Shown here: in pieces, positions 55,003-64,000 of the stretch
How positions within the stretch are numbered: the stretch's first letter is position 1
How the letters are laid out: each line of letters opens with the position of its first letter
Assembly: GCA_949825065.1 (NCBI GenBank)
Contig: OX463862.1
Location: forward strand, 20,813,071-20,877,070
DNA: 64,000 bases
Direction of reading: 5' to 3'
From: Odontocerum albicorne
Lineage: Eukaryota; Arthropoda; Insecta; Trichoptera; Odontoceridae
The notes under the pieces: model-generated
Told to the model about the DNA's origin: nothing
The model's input: only the letters and a program-made list of their open reading frames with translations
The model's database searches: none
Program-made: the position numbers and the translations under genes

Positions 55003-56393
55003 TTCATTTCAAAGTCATGTATCTCCTCCTGTGTTAGCTGGTTTGTCACATCCAGAAGTTGTTTCATGTGTTCGTCTCCTTGCTTCTTCTTCTTGACGCT
55101 GAGTTTATGGTGCCCGCTTCCAGAAGATGGAGAAGTATTAGAAACAAAGTCGCTTTCATCTTTCAGAAGTATTGTCGATACATTGGAGTAATCCAAAGAG
55201 AGTGATGCTTGTTGGACTACAATAGTTGCTTGGGGTATCTTCCTATTAGCGTTCTGACTGACATTGTTGGAACAACAGGCACAGCATCTATATTGATTAT
55301 TGGCATAAGCTGGACAAGACTGGTTACAACAACCAGAGCCATTATCTAAAGGATTAGTTGTAACGTTTATGTTTGGACTGTTAGCATTGTCCGAATTATT
55401 ATATCCTCTCGTTGCTGATGGTCTTCTAGAACCAGAATTCCTGTTATGATGGCCAGAAACAGTTCCTTCAAGCTCTTGTCTAAGTCTCATCATGTCTTCA
55501 CTTGTCTGAAGAAGACATGACGTTGGTCTAGGTCTTTCCATTTTGCCCTGATCTTCCATACTATCGCTGAAGAAATCCACTCGCAAATCTGGAAGAGGTG
55601 GTGTTGCAGTTTTTGCTTCCGTAACGCTGGATTTTCGATTCCTTTGCGATGATCTGGAATCAGTCGAATGTCTTTTGATCTTGTGCGTCGTAGGTAATGG
55701 AAAACCGTCGAATGTAAATTTGGTTTCATTTTTGGAACTTGCAGCCTTTGGACTTTTAGGTGGCTTTTCATCCATATCGAAGCCCGAAAGAAGTAAATCA
55801 GGAGACCTTGGATCTGTAGGTGATGTAGGCATCGGTGCATCGAAAATAAATTTAGACGAATTCCTTTTACTTGGAGAGCTACCAGCCGAATCGAAAAAGG
55901 AACCTGGTTCTTTGGCTGATTGGGATTCATAAGGATGTAAGTTTCCACATTCATCAAATGGAAATTTTGTGTCAGACCCATGATGATAACCAGGCGGAGC
56001 TGTGCTCGGTCCTCTCTGATCGGTTTTGATCTTGAATGCATCATTCTTTCTATTCTCATTTACGAATGCTGTTTCTGCAATGCAGATGTCTGCATCAATT
56101 AAATTAGGTTGTTTGTCTCTTGATGTTTCTAGAGGTTGTGCTAGTTTGGAGTAGTTATTTTGAGCTCTTCTTTCTGTCAATGGTCTATGATAGTGCTGTT
56201 TGGATGGTGATTTTCCATCGAGGCTAGAAGCGCTATCAAGGGAGATTAGGATGTCTTGTGGAGGCTCCTGGTCCAAGCTGTCTTCAGTCGTGTCTCCGTC
56301 TGTAACGGTGACGTTGGTGAGGATGGTGTTAGCACTTTCTGTACTAGTGTTGATGGTCCTTTCAGAAGCAGTGCTGCTGCTCATTACTATAAC
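55003..56393 (-). CDS. First coding exon of a host gene (about 460 codons), N-terminal low-complexity regulatory region
   Basis: This is the longest open frame in the window and the only one bounded by good splice signals. A TTTGTTTCAG acceptor precedes the exon at 56393 and a GTAAGTAT donor follows at 55002. I take the ATG at 56384 (MSSSTASERT) as start; the nine bases before it would be 5' UTR. The exon ends in phase 2. The protein is Ser/Thr/Asn-rich with no membrane segment. It has three KFxFD motifs (residues about 140, 178 and 222), several basic phosphosite-like stretches (RRPS, KRNSS, RKSS), a cluster of seven cysteines at 352-371, a KKKK patch near 430 and a predicted-helical end (MKQLLDVTNQLTQEEIHDFEM). 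From memory this end followed by YGSPHHSRS is conserved in a long insect protein. Radish or the N-terminal extension of an RGK-type GTP-binding protein are possibilities I cannot confirm. No GTPase or other catalytic domain lies in the window. Confidence 0.85.
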
Positions 56394-56935
56394 CTGAAAC
56401 AAAGAGATTTCAATATTAAATATTACTCGTAAAATAAGGGATAATTCTTACACATATATCTATAGATAGATTAAGTTTACTTAATAGTAGAGTTTTCCAT
56501 GTAATGAACGATAAGATGACTTTTATGTGAAGAACATAATTTTACATTTACATTAATGTTCTTTTGTTGAAGATGTTTTTCCTGGTTCTCTATCATTCTT
56601 CTAATTTCTATTCTTTTGCTGACTATCGATGACTTTAGTAAAATTGAATTTGTTTGTATGATTTTGATATTGCATCTTTTTTCTCTACATCAAAAATGTA
56701 AATCCTCCAAGCAAAAGTTTTGTAAAACATTTGAAAATATACCCATGATGTTGTGTACTATATAATAAAGATGATTTTTTAATAATTAATTATTTTTATT
56801 TATTATACTGATAGCATATCACCTAGATCTATCCGGAAGGGTCTGAAGTTTATCCAAAGTGAAACAAAAATGTAAAACCTAAGAACAGATGTCCCCTAAA
56901 TAGCATATGAATGTCGTGGATAATAATTCAGATAG
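56394..56935. other. Sequence upstream of the first coding exon (intron)
   Basis: Because exon 1 starts at an acceptor, this should be a 5' intron; any 5' UTR exon or promoter was not identified. Confidence 0.45.
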
Positions 56936-56939
56936 CTCT

Positions 56940-57065
56940 GATTTGTAATAACAGATGTCGCACTATTTTCACTTTTGTAAATAAAATGATGTACGCGCTG
57001 TAATAATTCAATATAATAGTAATGCTTTCATTTTATCCACGTCTTGACGTAGTGTTGAATAAACA
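56940..57065 (-). repeat. Repeat Z, third copy
   Basis: Minus strand: CAACACTACGTCAAGACGTG, GATAAAATGAAAGC, GAATTATTACAGCGCGTACA, AAGTGAAAATAGTGCGACAT, CTGTTATTAC, matching 31820-31920. Confidence 0.75.
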
Positions 57066-57329
57066 TTAGTCGCGAGTGAAGACTTTATAGTTTTGACATT
57101 CAGTTGTCAAGGGGATGTTTCGGGGCGGTATTGTTGTGTTTAATGCGGATTTTATTTTGGTAATTGATATAAATAGTGTTTAAAAGAGTTAAACCGGTGA
57201 ATGTTTTTTTTACAACGTTTTATAACATAAAAGTTTTATAAAAGTTCGAAAACGTTATAAAAAAGAAACACTGAAACCGTAAATGACACGGTTTAATCGT
57301 CCAGTTTTTAATCAGCACCCTTTCACCTT

Positions 57330-57930
57330 ACTTGGTATATTCAAAGACTTTGGTATTAATTTTAACAGTAGGCCCTCATTTGGCCCTCACTGGAGGAAGT
57401 ATGCGAGTTTGCTTATGGAGTATTCGGATTTGTGATACGAGTTTCTAAGTCATTTATGTGGAGGGAGAGGTTCTTTGATCCCTTTACAGTGCGTAGTTAC
57501 ATAACAAGTTAGAATGTGGAACATTGGTGTGGATTAAGTATTCTCAAATGGTAGAGAAGGTCCAAAAGAAATTTTTACAACTTCTCTACTATCGGAAATG
57601 CGATTTACTATCCTACAAGGTTTCTTCTGGGCATATTAGGATACTACCTTCTAAGCGTGAAGAGGAATATCAGGGTCTCATCTCATATATCTTTATACTG
57701 TAATTTATTTGTTGAAAGGAGTCACATCTAATCGTTAGAAAATACACGGTTTTATGTTCCTGATAACTATTTGAAGCACAGAGTATTAATTAATTAAGAC
57801 TGTCAGTAATAAGTAAAAATGCTCTTTATTTGTGTCATGGGCTGTCTCTTTTGAAAAGGGCCTCGGATATTGACATTCTCAAGATTACAGAAAATGTTTA
57901 TAAAAAAAGTATCTTGAGCTTTTTTAGTAA
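57330..57930 (+). pseudogene. LINE ORF2 C-terminal region
   Basis: In several frames: SNMVEKVQKKFLQLLYYRKC, LLSYKVSSGHIRILPSKRRE, EYQGLISYIF, then SLLKRASDIDILKIT. The last part is similar to LTLLNGTASDIDIFHIT at 850, indicating a related family. Heavy decay. Confidence 0.55.
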
Positions 57931-57979
57931 CGGGAGTTAGTTGTTTCGGCTAACAAATTCTTGTATTTTTTTTAATGAA

Positions 57980-58110
57980 CAGATATGACTGAAGTCATAG
58001 GTATCCTTATACCACCGAATACTACGCGGAAAAAATGCCTGTGTCATTTGAGGCGACCTTCCGCACGGAAGTTTAGCGCGTTACCGCGCGGCCATGCACC
58101 TCACATTAGT
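57980..58110 (-). mobile_element. SINE-B
   Basis: TATGACTGAAGTCATA tail, CCGAATACTACGCGGAAAAA, ACCTTCCGCACGGAAGTTTA, GCGCGTTACCGCGCGGCCAT on the plus strand; the box-B side has lost about 25 bases. Confidence 0.7.
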
Positions 58111-58194
58111 TCTTATTTAATAATATTTGTTTCTTATTATTGTAAATATTTTTTTTTGCTTTGTATATAATTGAGTTTAACCTACATAAATAAA

Positions 58195-58555
58195 TATGTA
58201 AGTTTCATCAATGCGGATATGTTTAGAATGGTCAGAAGAATAAATGATGACTGAATTAGGTTTATCAATGCAGATATGCTAAGAATGAATGATGACTGAA
58301 TTAGGTTTATCAATGCGGATGTGCTATTAATAAATGAAATAGGCTTTTTTTATCAATGTGGATATGCTTAGAATAATCAGAAGAACGAATGATGACTGAA
58401 TTAGGTTTATCAATGCGGATATGCTTAAAATGATCAGAATAATGAATGATGACTGAATTAGGTTTATCAATGCGGATATGCTTAGAATGATCAGAATAAT
58501 GAATGATGACTAAATTAGGTTTATTAAAACCAAATAGACAATCAATAAATTAAAT
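58195..58555. repeat. Tandem repeat, unit about 57-60 bp, six copies
   Basis: Unit: GGTTTATCAATGCGGATATG, CTTAGAATGATCAGAATAAT, GAATGATGACTGAATTA. One copy is shortened. Confidence 0.85.
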
Positions 58556-58654
58556 AGGCTTAGTGCAGGTAACAAAATAAAAAAATAAAAAAACAAATAT
58601 TGATGAGTCGTAAAAATAAAAATAATACTTTTAACAGAAGAGAAGCTTAATTCC

Positions 58655-58820
58655 ATTATGGTCACATATAGTAAGTAACAAGCAAGGAATGGTCACATAT
58701 AGTGAGTAACAAGCAAGAAATGGTCACATATAGTAAGTAACAAGCAAGAAATGGTCACATATAGTAAGTAACAAGCAAGAAATGGTCACATATAGTAAGA
58801 AACAAGCAAGAAATGGGATT
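58655..58820. repeat. 31-bp tandem repeat, five copies
   Basis: ATGGTCACATATAGTAAGTA, ACAAGCAAGAA repeated with very few changes. Confidence 0.9.
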
Positions 58821-59089
58821 TAAATGTATTCAAGATTATTAGCTTATTTGTTAAAGAAGAACACTCAAGAGACCTATTATTATTATTATTTATACTTCTC
58901 TATTGTATAATTTCGATATTTTCTAATTTATTAATTTTAATTAAAAAAAATAATCATTGGTAGAATTTCTGATTCATATTGTCAACCTCTTCAGACCTGA
59001 ATTAATATTAAGGTTTACTTAACCTTTTTTAATTTTATTAATAAGCAATTCATTCAAACTAGAATGATTTGTGCCATAACATTCAAGTC

Positions 59090-59775
59090 ATAATGCAATT
59101 ATGTGAGTCAATATAATAAAACATAATGCAATTATATGAGTCAAAGCAATAAAACATAATTCAATTATGTGAGTCAATGTAATAAAACATAATTCAACTA
59201 TGTGAGTCAATGTAATAAAACATAATGCAATTATGTGAGTCAATGCAATAAAACAATGCCATTATGTGAGTCAATATAATATAACATAATGCAATTATGT
59301 GAGTCAATGCAATGAAACATTATTCAATTATGTGAGTCAATGTAGTAAAACAATGCCATTATGCGAGTCAATATAATAAAACATAATGCAATTATGTGAG
59401 TCAATGCAATAAAACATAATTCAATTATGTGAGTCAATGTAATAAAACATAATTCAATTATGTGAGTCAATGTAATAAAACATAATTCAACTATGTGAGT
59501 CAATGTAATAAAACATAATTCAATTATGTGAGTCAATGTAATAAAACAATGCCATTATGTGAGTCAATATAATAAAACATAATGCAATTATGTGAGTCAA
59601 TGCAATAAAACAATGCCATTATGTGAGTCAATATAATATAACATAATGCAATTATGTGAGTCAATGTAATAAAACATAATTCAATTATGTGAGTCAATGT
59701 AATAAAACAATGTCATTATGTGAGTCAATATAATAAAACATAATTAAATAATGTGAGTCAATATAATAAAACAAT
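59090..59775. repeat. Satellite-like array, unit about 33-36 bp, about twenty copies
   Basis: Unit: TAATAAAACATAATKCAATT, ATGTGAGTCAATG. Variant units lacking three bases (AAAACAATGCCATTATG) recur at irregular but patterned spacing, suggesting multi-unit amplification. CATAATTNAATTATG is self-complementary. Confidence 0.9.
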
Positions 59776-59794
59776 TTTTTTTAATTGGAATTCT

Positions 59795-60115
59795 AGATCA
59801 TTCAAAAGTCAAGCTTCAAAAATTTAACAATCGATCTATAAGTGGAACAGTTCCACGAAGAAAGAAGAAACGCAACGTTCATTGGACGCGGCAAAGATAC
59901 GGCCTTTAGTAAATCCAATATGTCTCGCAAAGGACAACCGAAAAATGCATGATCGATAGTTTTATCATCCAGACCACGTTCGCAGCTGAGATTTTCCATA
60001 ATACCCATTCTGTAAAGGTGACTAGCCACCACGCAGTGGTTCGTCCACAAACGATACATGCCACAAACATCCTTATTACATTAAATCATGGTTTCAAAGG
60101 GATAGTTTGTTCGAC
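59795..60115 (-). pseudogene. LINE-J C-terminus, well preserved
   Basis: MYRLWTNHCVVASHLYRMGI, MENLSCERGLDDKTIDHAFF, GCPLRDILDLLK, then SLPRPMNVAFLLSSWNCSTY up to KLDF-stop. The C-x-G…H…C block is the terminal Cys/His motif of jockey-type ORF2, here with CERG for CxCG. Confidence 0.7.
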
Positions 60116-60135
60116 GTGTCTTATTTACACTAAAT

Positions 60136-60659
60136 CAAGAGTTCCCAAACTTTTTTCGGCCGCAGACCCCTTTACCAAAAACTTTTAAAACCGTCGACCC
60201 CCTAGTTATTTATTTTACTTACTCAAATTAATAAGTTTCTACAGTACTCTATATTAAATATTTCACTACATATCAAACTTTTCATTTTAATCACTTGCAA
60301 TTTAGGATTGAAAAAGATAAAAGGACTACGGATTATGGCATTATATTGTGCAACTTTTAATATTGGAATCTGCGCTGACGAAAATTAAAGCAAAAAAATA
60401 CGAGCAGTTTTTTTTATTTTTGACATGTATGAAATGAATATGTAAATTCAAAATAAGTACAAATATTGATAAATATGTTATTCTTAATAGGTACCTATTG
60501 GAATGTAAATATTCTGAAGTAACAAAAAAATAGCAGTAGTAAAGGGGTCTATTTTTGCTGTTGTCGACTTCCAAATTTTTTTTCTTATTGAATCTATCGA
60601 CCCCTAGAAAAATCTAATCGACCCCAGGGGGTCGATATCGACTACTTTGAGAACTCTTG
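60136..60659. mobile_element. hAT-like non-autonomous element
   Basis: Ends CAAGAGTTCCCAAACT and, reversed, CAAGAGTTCTCAAAGT are inverted. Subterminal GACCCC/GGGGTC motifs recur on both sides, as in many hAT MITEs. The 8-bp flanks CACTAAAT and GTCTAGAT agree at five of eight positions, an eroded target duplication. Confidence 0.7.
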
Positions 60660-60675
60660 GTCTAGATACTATGCG

Positions 60676-61620
60676 TATCCAGAAAGTAAGTGTACTGAGG
60701 CTCTCACGACCGGATGGATTTTATTTTCGACATGTTGGCTACACTTCCGTGTAGCCTGACCCTTCCCCTCCGCAACGAGACCGGTTCGAAGTCAGTACGT
60801 TGAGAAGTGTCGACGCGACAACACGTTTCGTGAAAAATGTCAATCCAATCTCCCGCCAAGTGCGAAATACGCGGCGTCATCCGTTATCTCGTTTGGAAGG
60901 GAAAACCTCCGGTTGAGGTTTATAATGAGGGGAAAACTGCATATGGTGATAAAGCTATGAATCGTACGAGTGTGTACAAGTGGTGTCGCGAGTTTAAAAA
61001 CGGTCACGTCACACCTCTTCATCCTCCGCCAAAAAGTTCAAAACCACAATTTCAGCCAAGAAAATCATGGCATCCGTGTTTTGGGACTGTCAAGGCATAA
61101 TTTTAATTGAATATATGCCTCAAGGGGAGACCATCAACTCTGCAAGATATTGTGAGACCCTAAAAAAATTGCGGAGGGCGATTCAGAACAAGAGGAGAGG
61201 CATTCTGACAAAGGGAATCTGCCTGCTGCACGACAATGCCAGACCACACACGGTCAACGCCACGAAGGAACTGCTCGCCTCGTTTAAATGGGATGTCCTG
61301 AACCATCCCGCGCATTCCCCTGACCTAGCACCTTCAGATTACTATATATTTACCTCCCTGAAGCTGCACATGGGTGGAAAAAGGTTTTCAACCGACGAGG
61401 AGGTAAAGGAGGAGGTGGAGAAGTGGACGGAGGGGTTGGCGGGAAACTACTTCGAGGAAGCCATCAAAAAGTTGATACCCCGCTTCACCACCTGCATTGA
61501 GAGGAATGGCGACTATGTCGAAAAATAGCTTACATATGTACTACGGTAACCACGTAATTTTTTTGTTTAAATAAAAAAAATTGTAACCTACAAAAATTCA
61601 GTACACTTACTTTCTGGATA
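60676..61620 (+). mobile_element. Mariner element with intact ends and internal deletion
   Basis: Inverted ends TCCAGAAAGTAAGTGTACTG are perfect and flanked by TA on each side (60676, 61619). From ATG 60837 the HTH part reads CEIRGVIRYLVWKGKPPVEV and VYKWCREFKNG. The frame then shifts (+1) into TSSSSAKKFKTTISAKKIMA, FWDCQG, YCETLKKLRRAIQNKRRGIL, LLHDNARPHTVNATKELL and HSPDLAPSDYYIF to the stop at 61528. The last two aspartates are 34 residues apart (D34D). The segment with the first catalytic Asp, roughly 130-150 codons, is missing. Confidence 0.9.
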
Positions 61621-62035
61621 TGCCTCGTAGATGGTGCCTAAAATGTTCTAAGTCGATAATGCATCATCCTACACTTAATTTGTTTTTAGAAAACAGAAAT
61701 ATACCCCAAAGCTATACAGCTTTTGTATCCATTATAATGGACACCAGGTCTGAAGATGTTAATGTATTATCGATCGTAAAAGCTGCAAAAAATTGTTTTA
61801 AAATACTTTTTGCAGATGGTAATTATTAAAACCATTTTGGTTAATGCGAAAAAGCATTATCTGTAATTAAAATTTTAATCTAAACTTGGCTGTGTAAAAA
61901 AATCGCGTATTAATTAATTCTTTGAGTTACTTTTCCCTTCCGAGAAACTCTTTTATATTATCTTAAAATAATCTTTCCGTTATATAAATTCACTGCTTTA
62001 ATTATTGAAGTTTAATATATTTTGTGCAAATTACG
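61621..62035. other. AT-rich spacer
   Basis: An open frame at 61620-61829 is unrecognised and starts at the mariner end. Confidence 0.35.
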
Positions 62036-62039
62036 AGTA

Positions 62040-62178
62040 ATGACGACCTCCGTGGCCTAGTAGGTAAAATGCCTGCATTTCGACTCGAGGGTTACGGATC
62101 CAGATTATTTTAAAACATGGAGAAAGGTTAGTTTTCCCTTCAGACTTGTTTAACATATTGCTAATTAGTTGAAAGAGA
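62040..62178 (+). mobile_element. SINE-A, 3' truncated
   Basis: ATGACGACCTCCGTGGCCTA, GTAGGTAAAATGCC, GGGTTACGGATCCAGATTAT, TAGTTGAAAGAGATTT; then LINE-X begins. Confidence 0.75.
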
Positions 62179-62179
62179 T

Positions 62180-62700
62180 TTATTTCGACATACATACTTA
62201 GCCTCTTCCACATCCATACACCTTCTCATACAATATCTACGATTTATCTTTCTTTCTACTTTTTCTTCTTTCAGAATATCATTCACTTGATCTAACCATA
62301 CTTTCCTTGGTCTTCCTCCCATACGCATTGCTCTAACATCTGCACTTTCTTCATTCATTCGTTCCACACTAATGTCCAAACCATCTCAACGTACTATTCT
62401 TAATCTTATTTAACACATCAGTTTTAAGTTCAAATTCATCTCTTATCACTTCATTCTGTAATACATTGTCACCCTATGTATTCTTCTCAATGCCCGCATT
62501 TCTACAGCATTTGTTCGGTTCTTATCAATTCTTTTCCCTGTCCATGTTTTACTCTAATACATTAAAGTTAGCACCAAAGAACTGTTGTGGACTATCATGA
62601 TAGCAGATTTTGATATTGTGTGTTCAAGTTTATGAGTTTTAGTGCAACTTTGACTTTGTTTCCTATCGCTACAGCCATTCGATATTCCTCTTAACTCTTC
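62180..62700 (-). pseudogene. LINE-X C-terminus
   Basis: Minus strand: VERMNEESADVRAMRMGGRP, RKVWLDQVNDILKEEKVERK, YCMRRCMDVEEAKYVCRNKS. Frames before it (62400-62700) hold the RT thumb in pieces. Confidence 0.7.
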
Positions 62701-62854
62701 AATTTTCTGAGAAAATACTACCCAAATAGCAGTTATAAAATCACCCGGTTGTATTATAGTATATTTAAAAAAGTTTTAATACAATACATTATAATGTTTT
62801 TTTTGTAATTTTTGGGTAATTTGCAGACTTCTTAACACTGAGGAGATGCCTGAT

Positions 62855-62915
62855 CAGGAGAGTCGTAAAACATGAGCCCAGACCTTTTGATTTACTTTGT
62901 TTCTTACATGAATCA
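62855..62915 (+). mobile_element. LINE-K 3' UTR scrap
   Basis: CATGAGCCCAGACCTTTTGA then TTTACTTTGTTTCTTA parallels 31620-31650. Confidence 0.4.
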
Positions 62916-63014
62916 TGGGAAACTTAGATAAATGTATATTTTTTCTTGAATTGTGTGGTTTTCGCTTTCAATGCACGAGATTATTATTTTTCAAAGGTAT
63001 CAGTTTTATGTTAT

Positions 63015-63175
63015 TTATAGTTAAGGTATTAACACTGTGAAAGTTTTAAGCATTGTTATTTGTCTAGTCCAACACTGTTTATTCCACTTTGTATAACGGT
63101 ATAACCCTACCGGTTTCAAGGTTTTCCCGTCATCATCAGGAGAGCGTAAACCTTTGTTTAAACCTTCGGCAAAAT
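63015..63175 (-). repeat. HHR-like repeat, best copy
   Basis: Minus strand: GCTCTCCTGATGATGACGGG, AAAACCTTGAAACCGGTAGG, GTTATACCGTTATACAAAGT, GGAATAAACAGTGTTGGA. CTGATGA and GAAA boxes and the ACC–GGTAG–GGT-T stretch are intact. Confidence 0.65.
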
Positions 63176-63179
63176 ACTG

Positions 63180-63375
63180 CATTGTATTACACTTTAGTTG
63201 CATTCAATATATTGGCTTTATTGATATGAGACCATCTTTTCAAACCAACTTGAATTATGTGAAGGAGGCTTTAAGGGACAACCACACTGGAACCATTTCA
63301 AAAATAAACAACAGGAATTAAATCCGTAACCTCTAGAGGTTGAAAGAAAGGCGATTTAAAAGCTAGACCTTGACT
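63180..63375 (-). mobile_element. SINE-A, near full length
   Basis: Plus-strand landmarks: CATTGTATTACACTTTAGTT, AATATATTGGCTTTATTGAT, ACAGGAATTAAATCCGTAAC, CTCTAGAGGTTGAAAG. Joined directly to the HHR-like repeat. Confidence 0.65.
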
Positions 63376-63837
63376 GAGATGTCACTAACTTTATACTATA
63401 GGTATATAATCTACACATCGTCACGAGAATATACCAACCACTTTTATTATGTTTTAGTAACTACATTTTATAATTGCTTGAAATGGGTTTTAACGAAATG
63501 CTGTGCTTTCATGCAAATGATTTTCTTCGCTAAACTGAACTTGAAAATTCAGTTTAGTCTTCATTTATAATATTATATCACAACGAAATGGGGTTATTTA
63601 TAATATACGGGGTTTGTTCAGGCAGTCCTTTGTATAAATAATGCTTTCGCTTTTTAGTCATAAATATGGAAATAAACCAGCACGACCTTTGAACAAGTGG
63701 CGCGAGATAAATAAATATATACATTCTGATTCAAATATCTGAATCATCTGTAGTTTATATTTTTTTAAATGCTTTATGTAGAAAGATTTATCCTATTTTT
63801 CTCTCATCCTCTCTGCTTTTACACGACGGACTTACTT
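63376..63837. other. AT-rich spacer
   Basis: Includes two short inverted GTTCAGTTTAG-like blocks near 63532-63557; no gene. Confidence 0.35.
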
Positions 63838-63885
63838 TTACATTATTTAGCGCCATTAAAAGAGCAAACTTTTGTCAACGGCGTA
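63838..63885 (-). mobile_element. SINE-D scrap
   Basis: CATTATTTAGCGCCATTAAA then AGAGCAAACTTTTG. Confidence 0.35.
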
Positions 63886-63925
63886 CCAACTCCAGACTTA
63901 AACACAGTATTATTTAAAGATTAAA

Positions 63926-63980
63926 ACCTTGATACGGGGTCCTCTTGAACAATAGAACCTTGATACGGGGTCCTCTTGAA
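63926..63980. repeat. 25-bp direct repeat
   Basis: AACCTTGATACGGGGTCCTC, TTGAA occurs twice, five bases apart. Confidence 0.85.
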
Positions 63981-64000
63981 GTTTTGGTAAAGATGTTTAT

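Noticed and set aside
55490..56059. 189-codon minus-strand frame inside exon 1, and plus-strand frames at 55675 and 56200
   Set aside because: They are shadows of the exon-1 frame in other phases; only the main frame has splice borders and biased composition.
59090..59775. CRISPR-like regular repeats
   Set aside because: Units are directly adjacent with no unique spacers, in a eukaryotic context; it is a satellite-like array.
60840..61022. Minus-strand frame antisense to the mariner HTH region
   Set aside because: The plus frame has mariner motifs; the antisense one has none.
1..64000. Endogenous virus or LTR retrotransposon
   Set aside because: I looked for paired LTRs, protease/integrase or capsid-like motifs and found none that could be supported.

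Overview
The window reads as insect (arthropod) nuclear DNA: AT-rich, intron-rich and packed with decayed retrotransposons, Tc1/mariner-type transposons, tRNA-derived SINEs and AT-rich tandem repeats. There are no rRNA genes, no convincing functional tRNA genes, no CRISPR array and no prokaryotic gene organisation. The species cannot be fixed from the sequence; the mix of non-LTR elements, mariners and SINEs fits an insect with a large repeat-rich genome.

Host gene. One cellular gene is supported, on the minus strand. Its large first coding exon is at 55003-56393 (ATG at 56384, acceptor upstream, GTAAGTAT donor downstream, ending in phase 2). A short exon at about 10082-10174 begins after an AG acceptor and continues the same frame (…FEMK then YGSPHHSRS…). 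This implies an intron of about 44.8 kb that fills most of the window. A second acceptor at 46572, also in the matching phase, opens a 69-codon proline-rich reading frame with its own stop. It may be an alternative last exon, or a chance frame beside a SINE. Family identity is not certain.

Intron and flanks. 0.3-10 kb: foldback elements, LINE 3' fragments, SINE copies. 10-20 kb: two exon-proximal ribozyme-like repeats, two satellites, a reverse-transcriptase fragment (15.3-16.4 kb) with only in-frame stops. 20-33 kb: a GC island, two copies of one LINE 3' end, an 84-bp array with dimeric higher-order structure, mariner and piggyBac-like non-autonomous elements, and a LINE insertion with a perfect 24-bp target duplication. 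33-50 kb: degenerate RTE-type fragments, a jockey-like ORF2 piece, many SINEs, a MITE with 58-bp inverted repeats and a mariner MITE. 50-55 kb: tandem repeats, hairpins and a SINE. 56-64 kb (upstream of the first coding exon): LINE fragments, three arrays, a hAT-like MITE and an internally deleted mariner with intact ends and TA duplication.

Family labels used here are working names: SINE-A (dominant tRNA-headed family), SINE-B (GC-rich tRNA-like), SINE-C (head with GATTCCCRATRGTAC, tail of AAATA units), SINE-D (TTCGAA box and GCGCYATATAAAT tail); LINE-X (C-terminus with a CMKRxM…EEAKxVC block), LINE-Y (23.7 and 26.7 kb), LINE-R (15.3 kb reverse transcriptase), LINE-K (21 and 31 kb 3' ends), LINE-J (C-terminal CxCG…HAFFGCPL block). 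Nothing resembles a complete undescribed system. The best candidates for new biology are a dispersed repeat with a hammerhead-ribozyme-like core, the 84-bp dimeric array, and the possible alternative exon beside a SINE.
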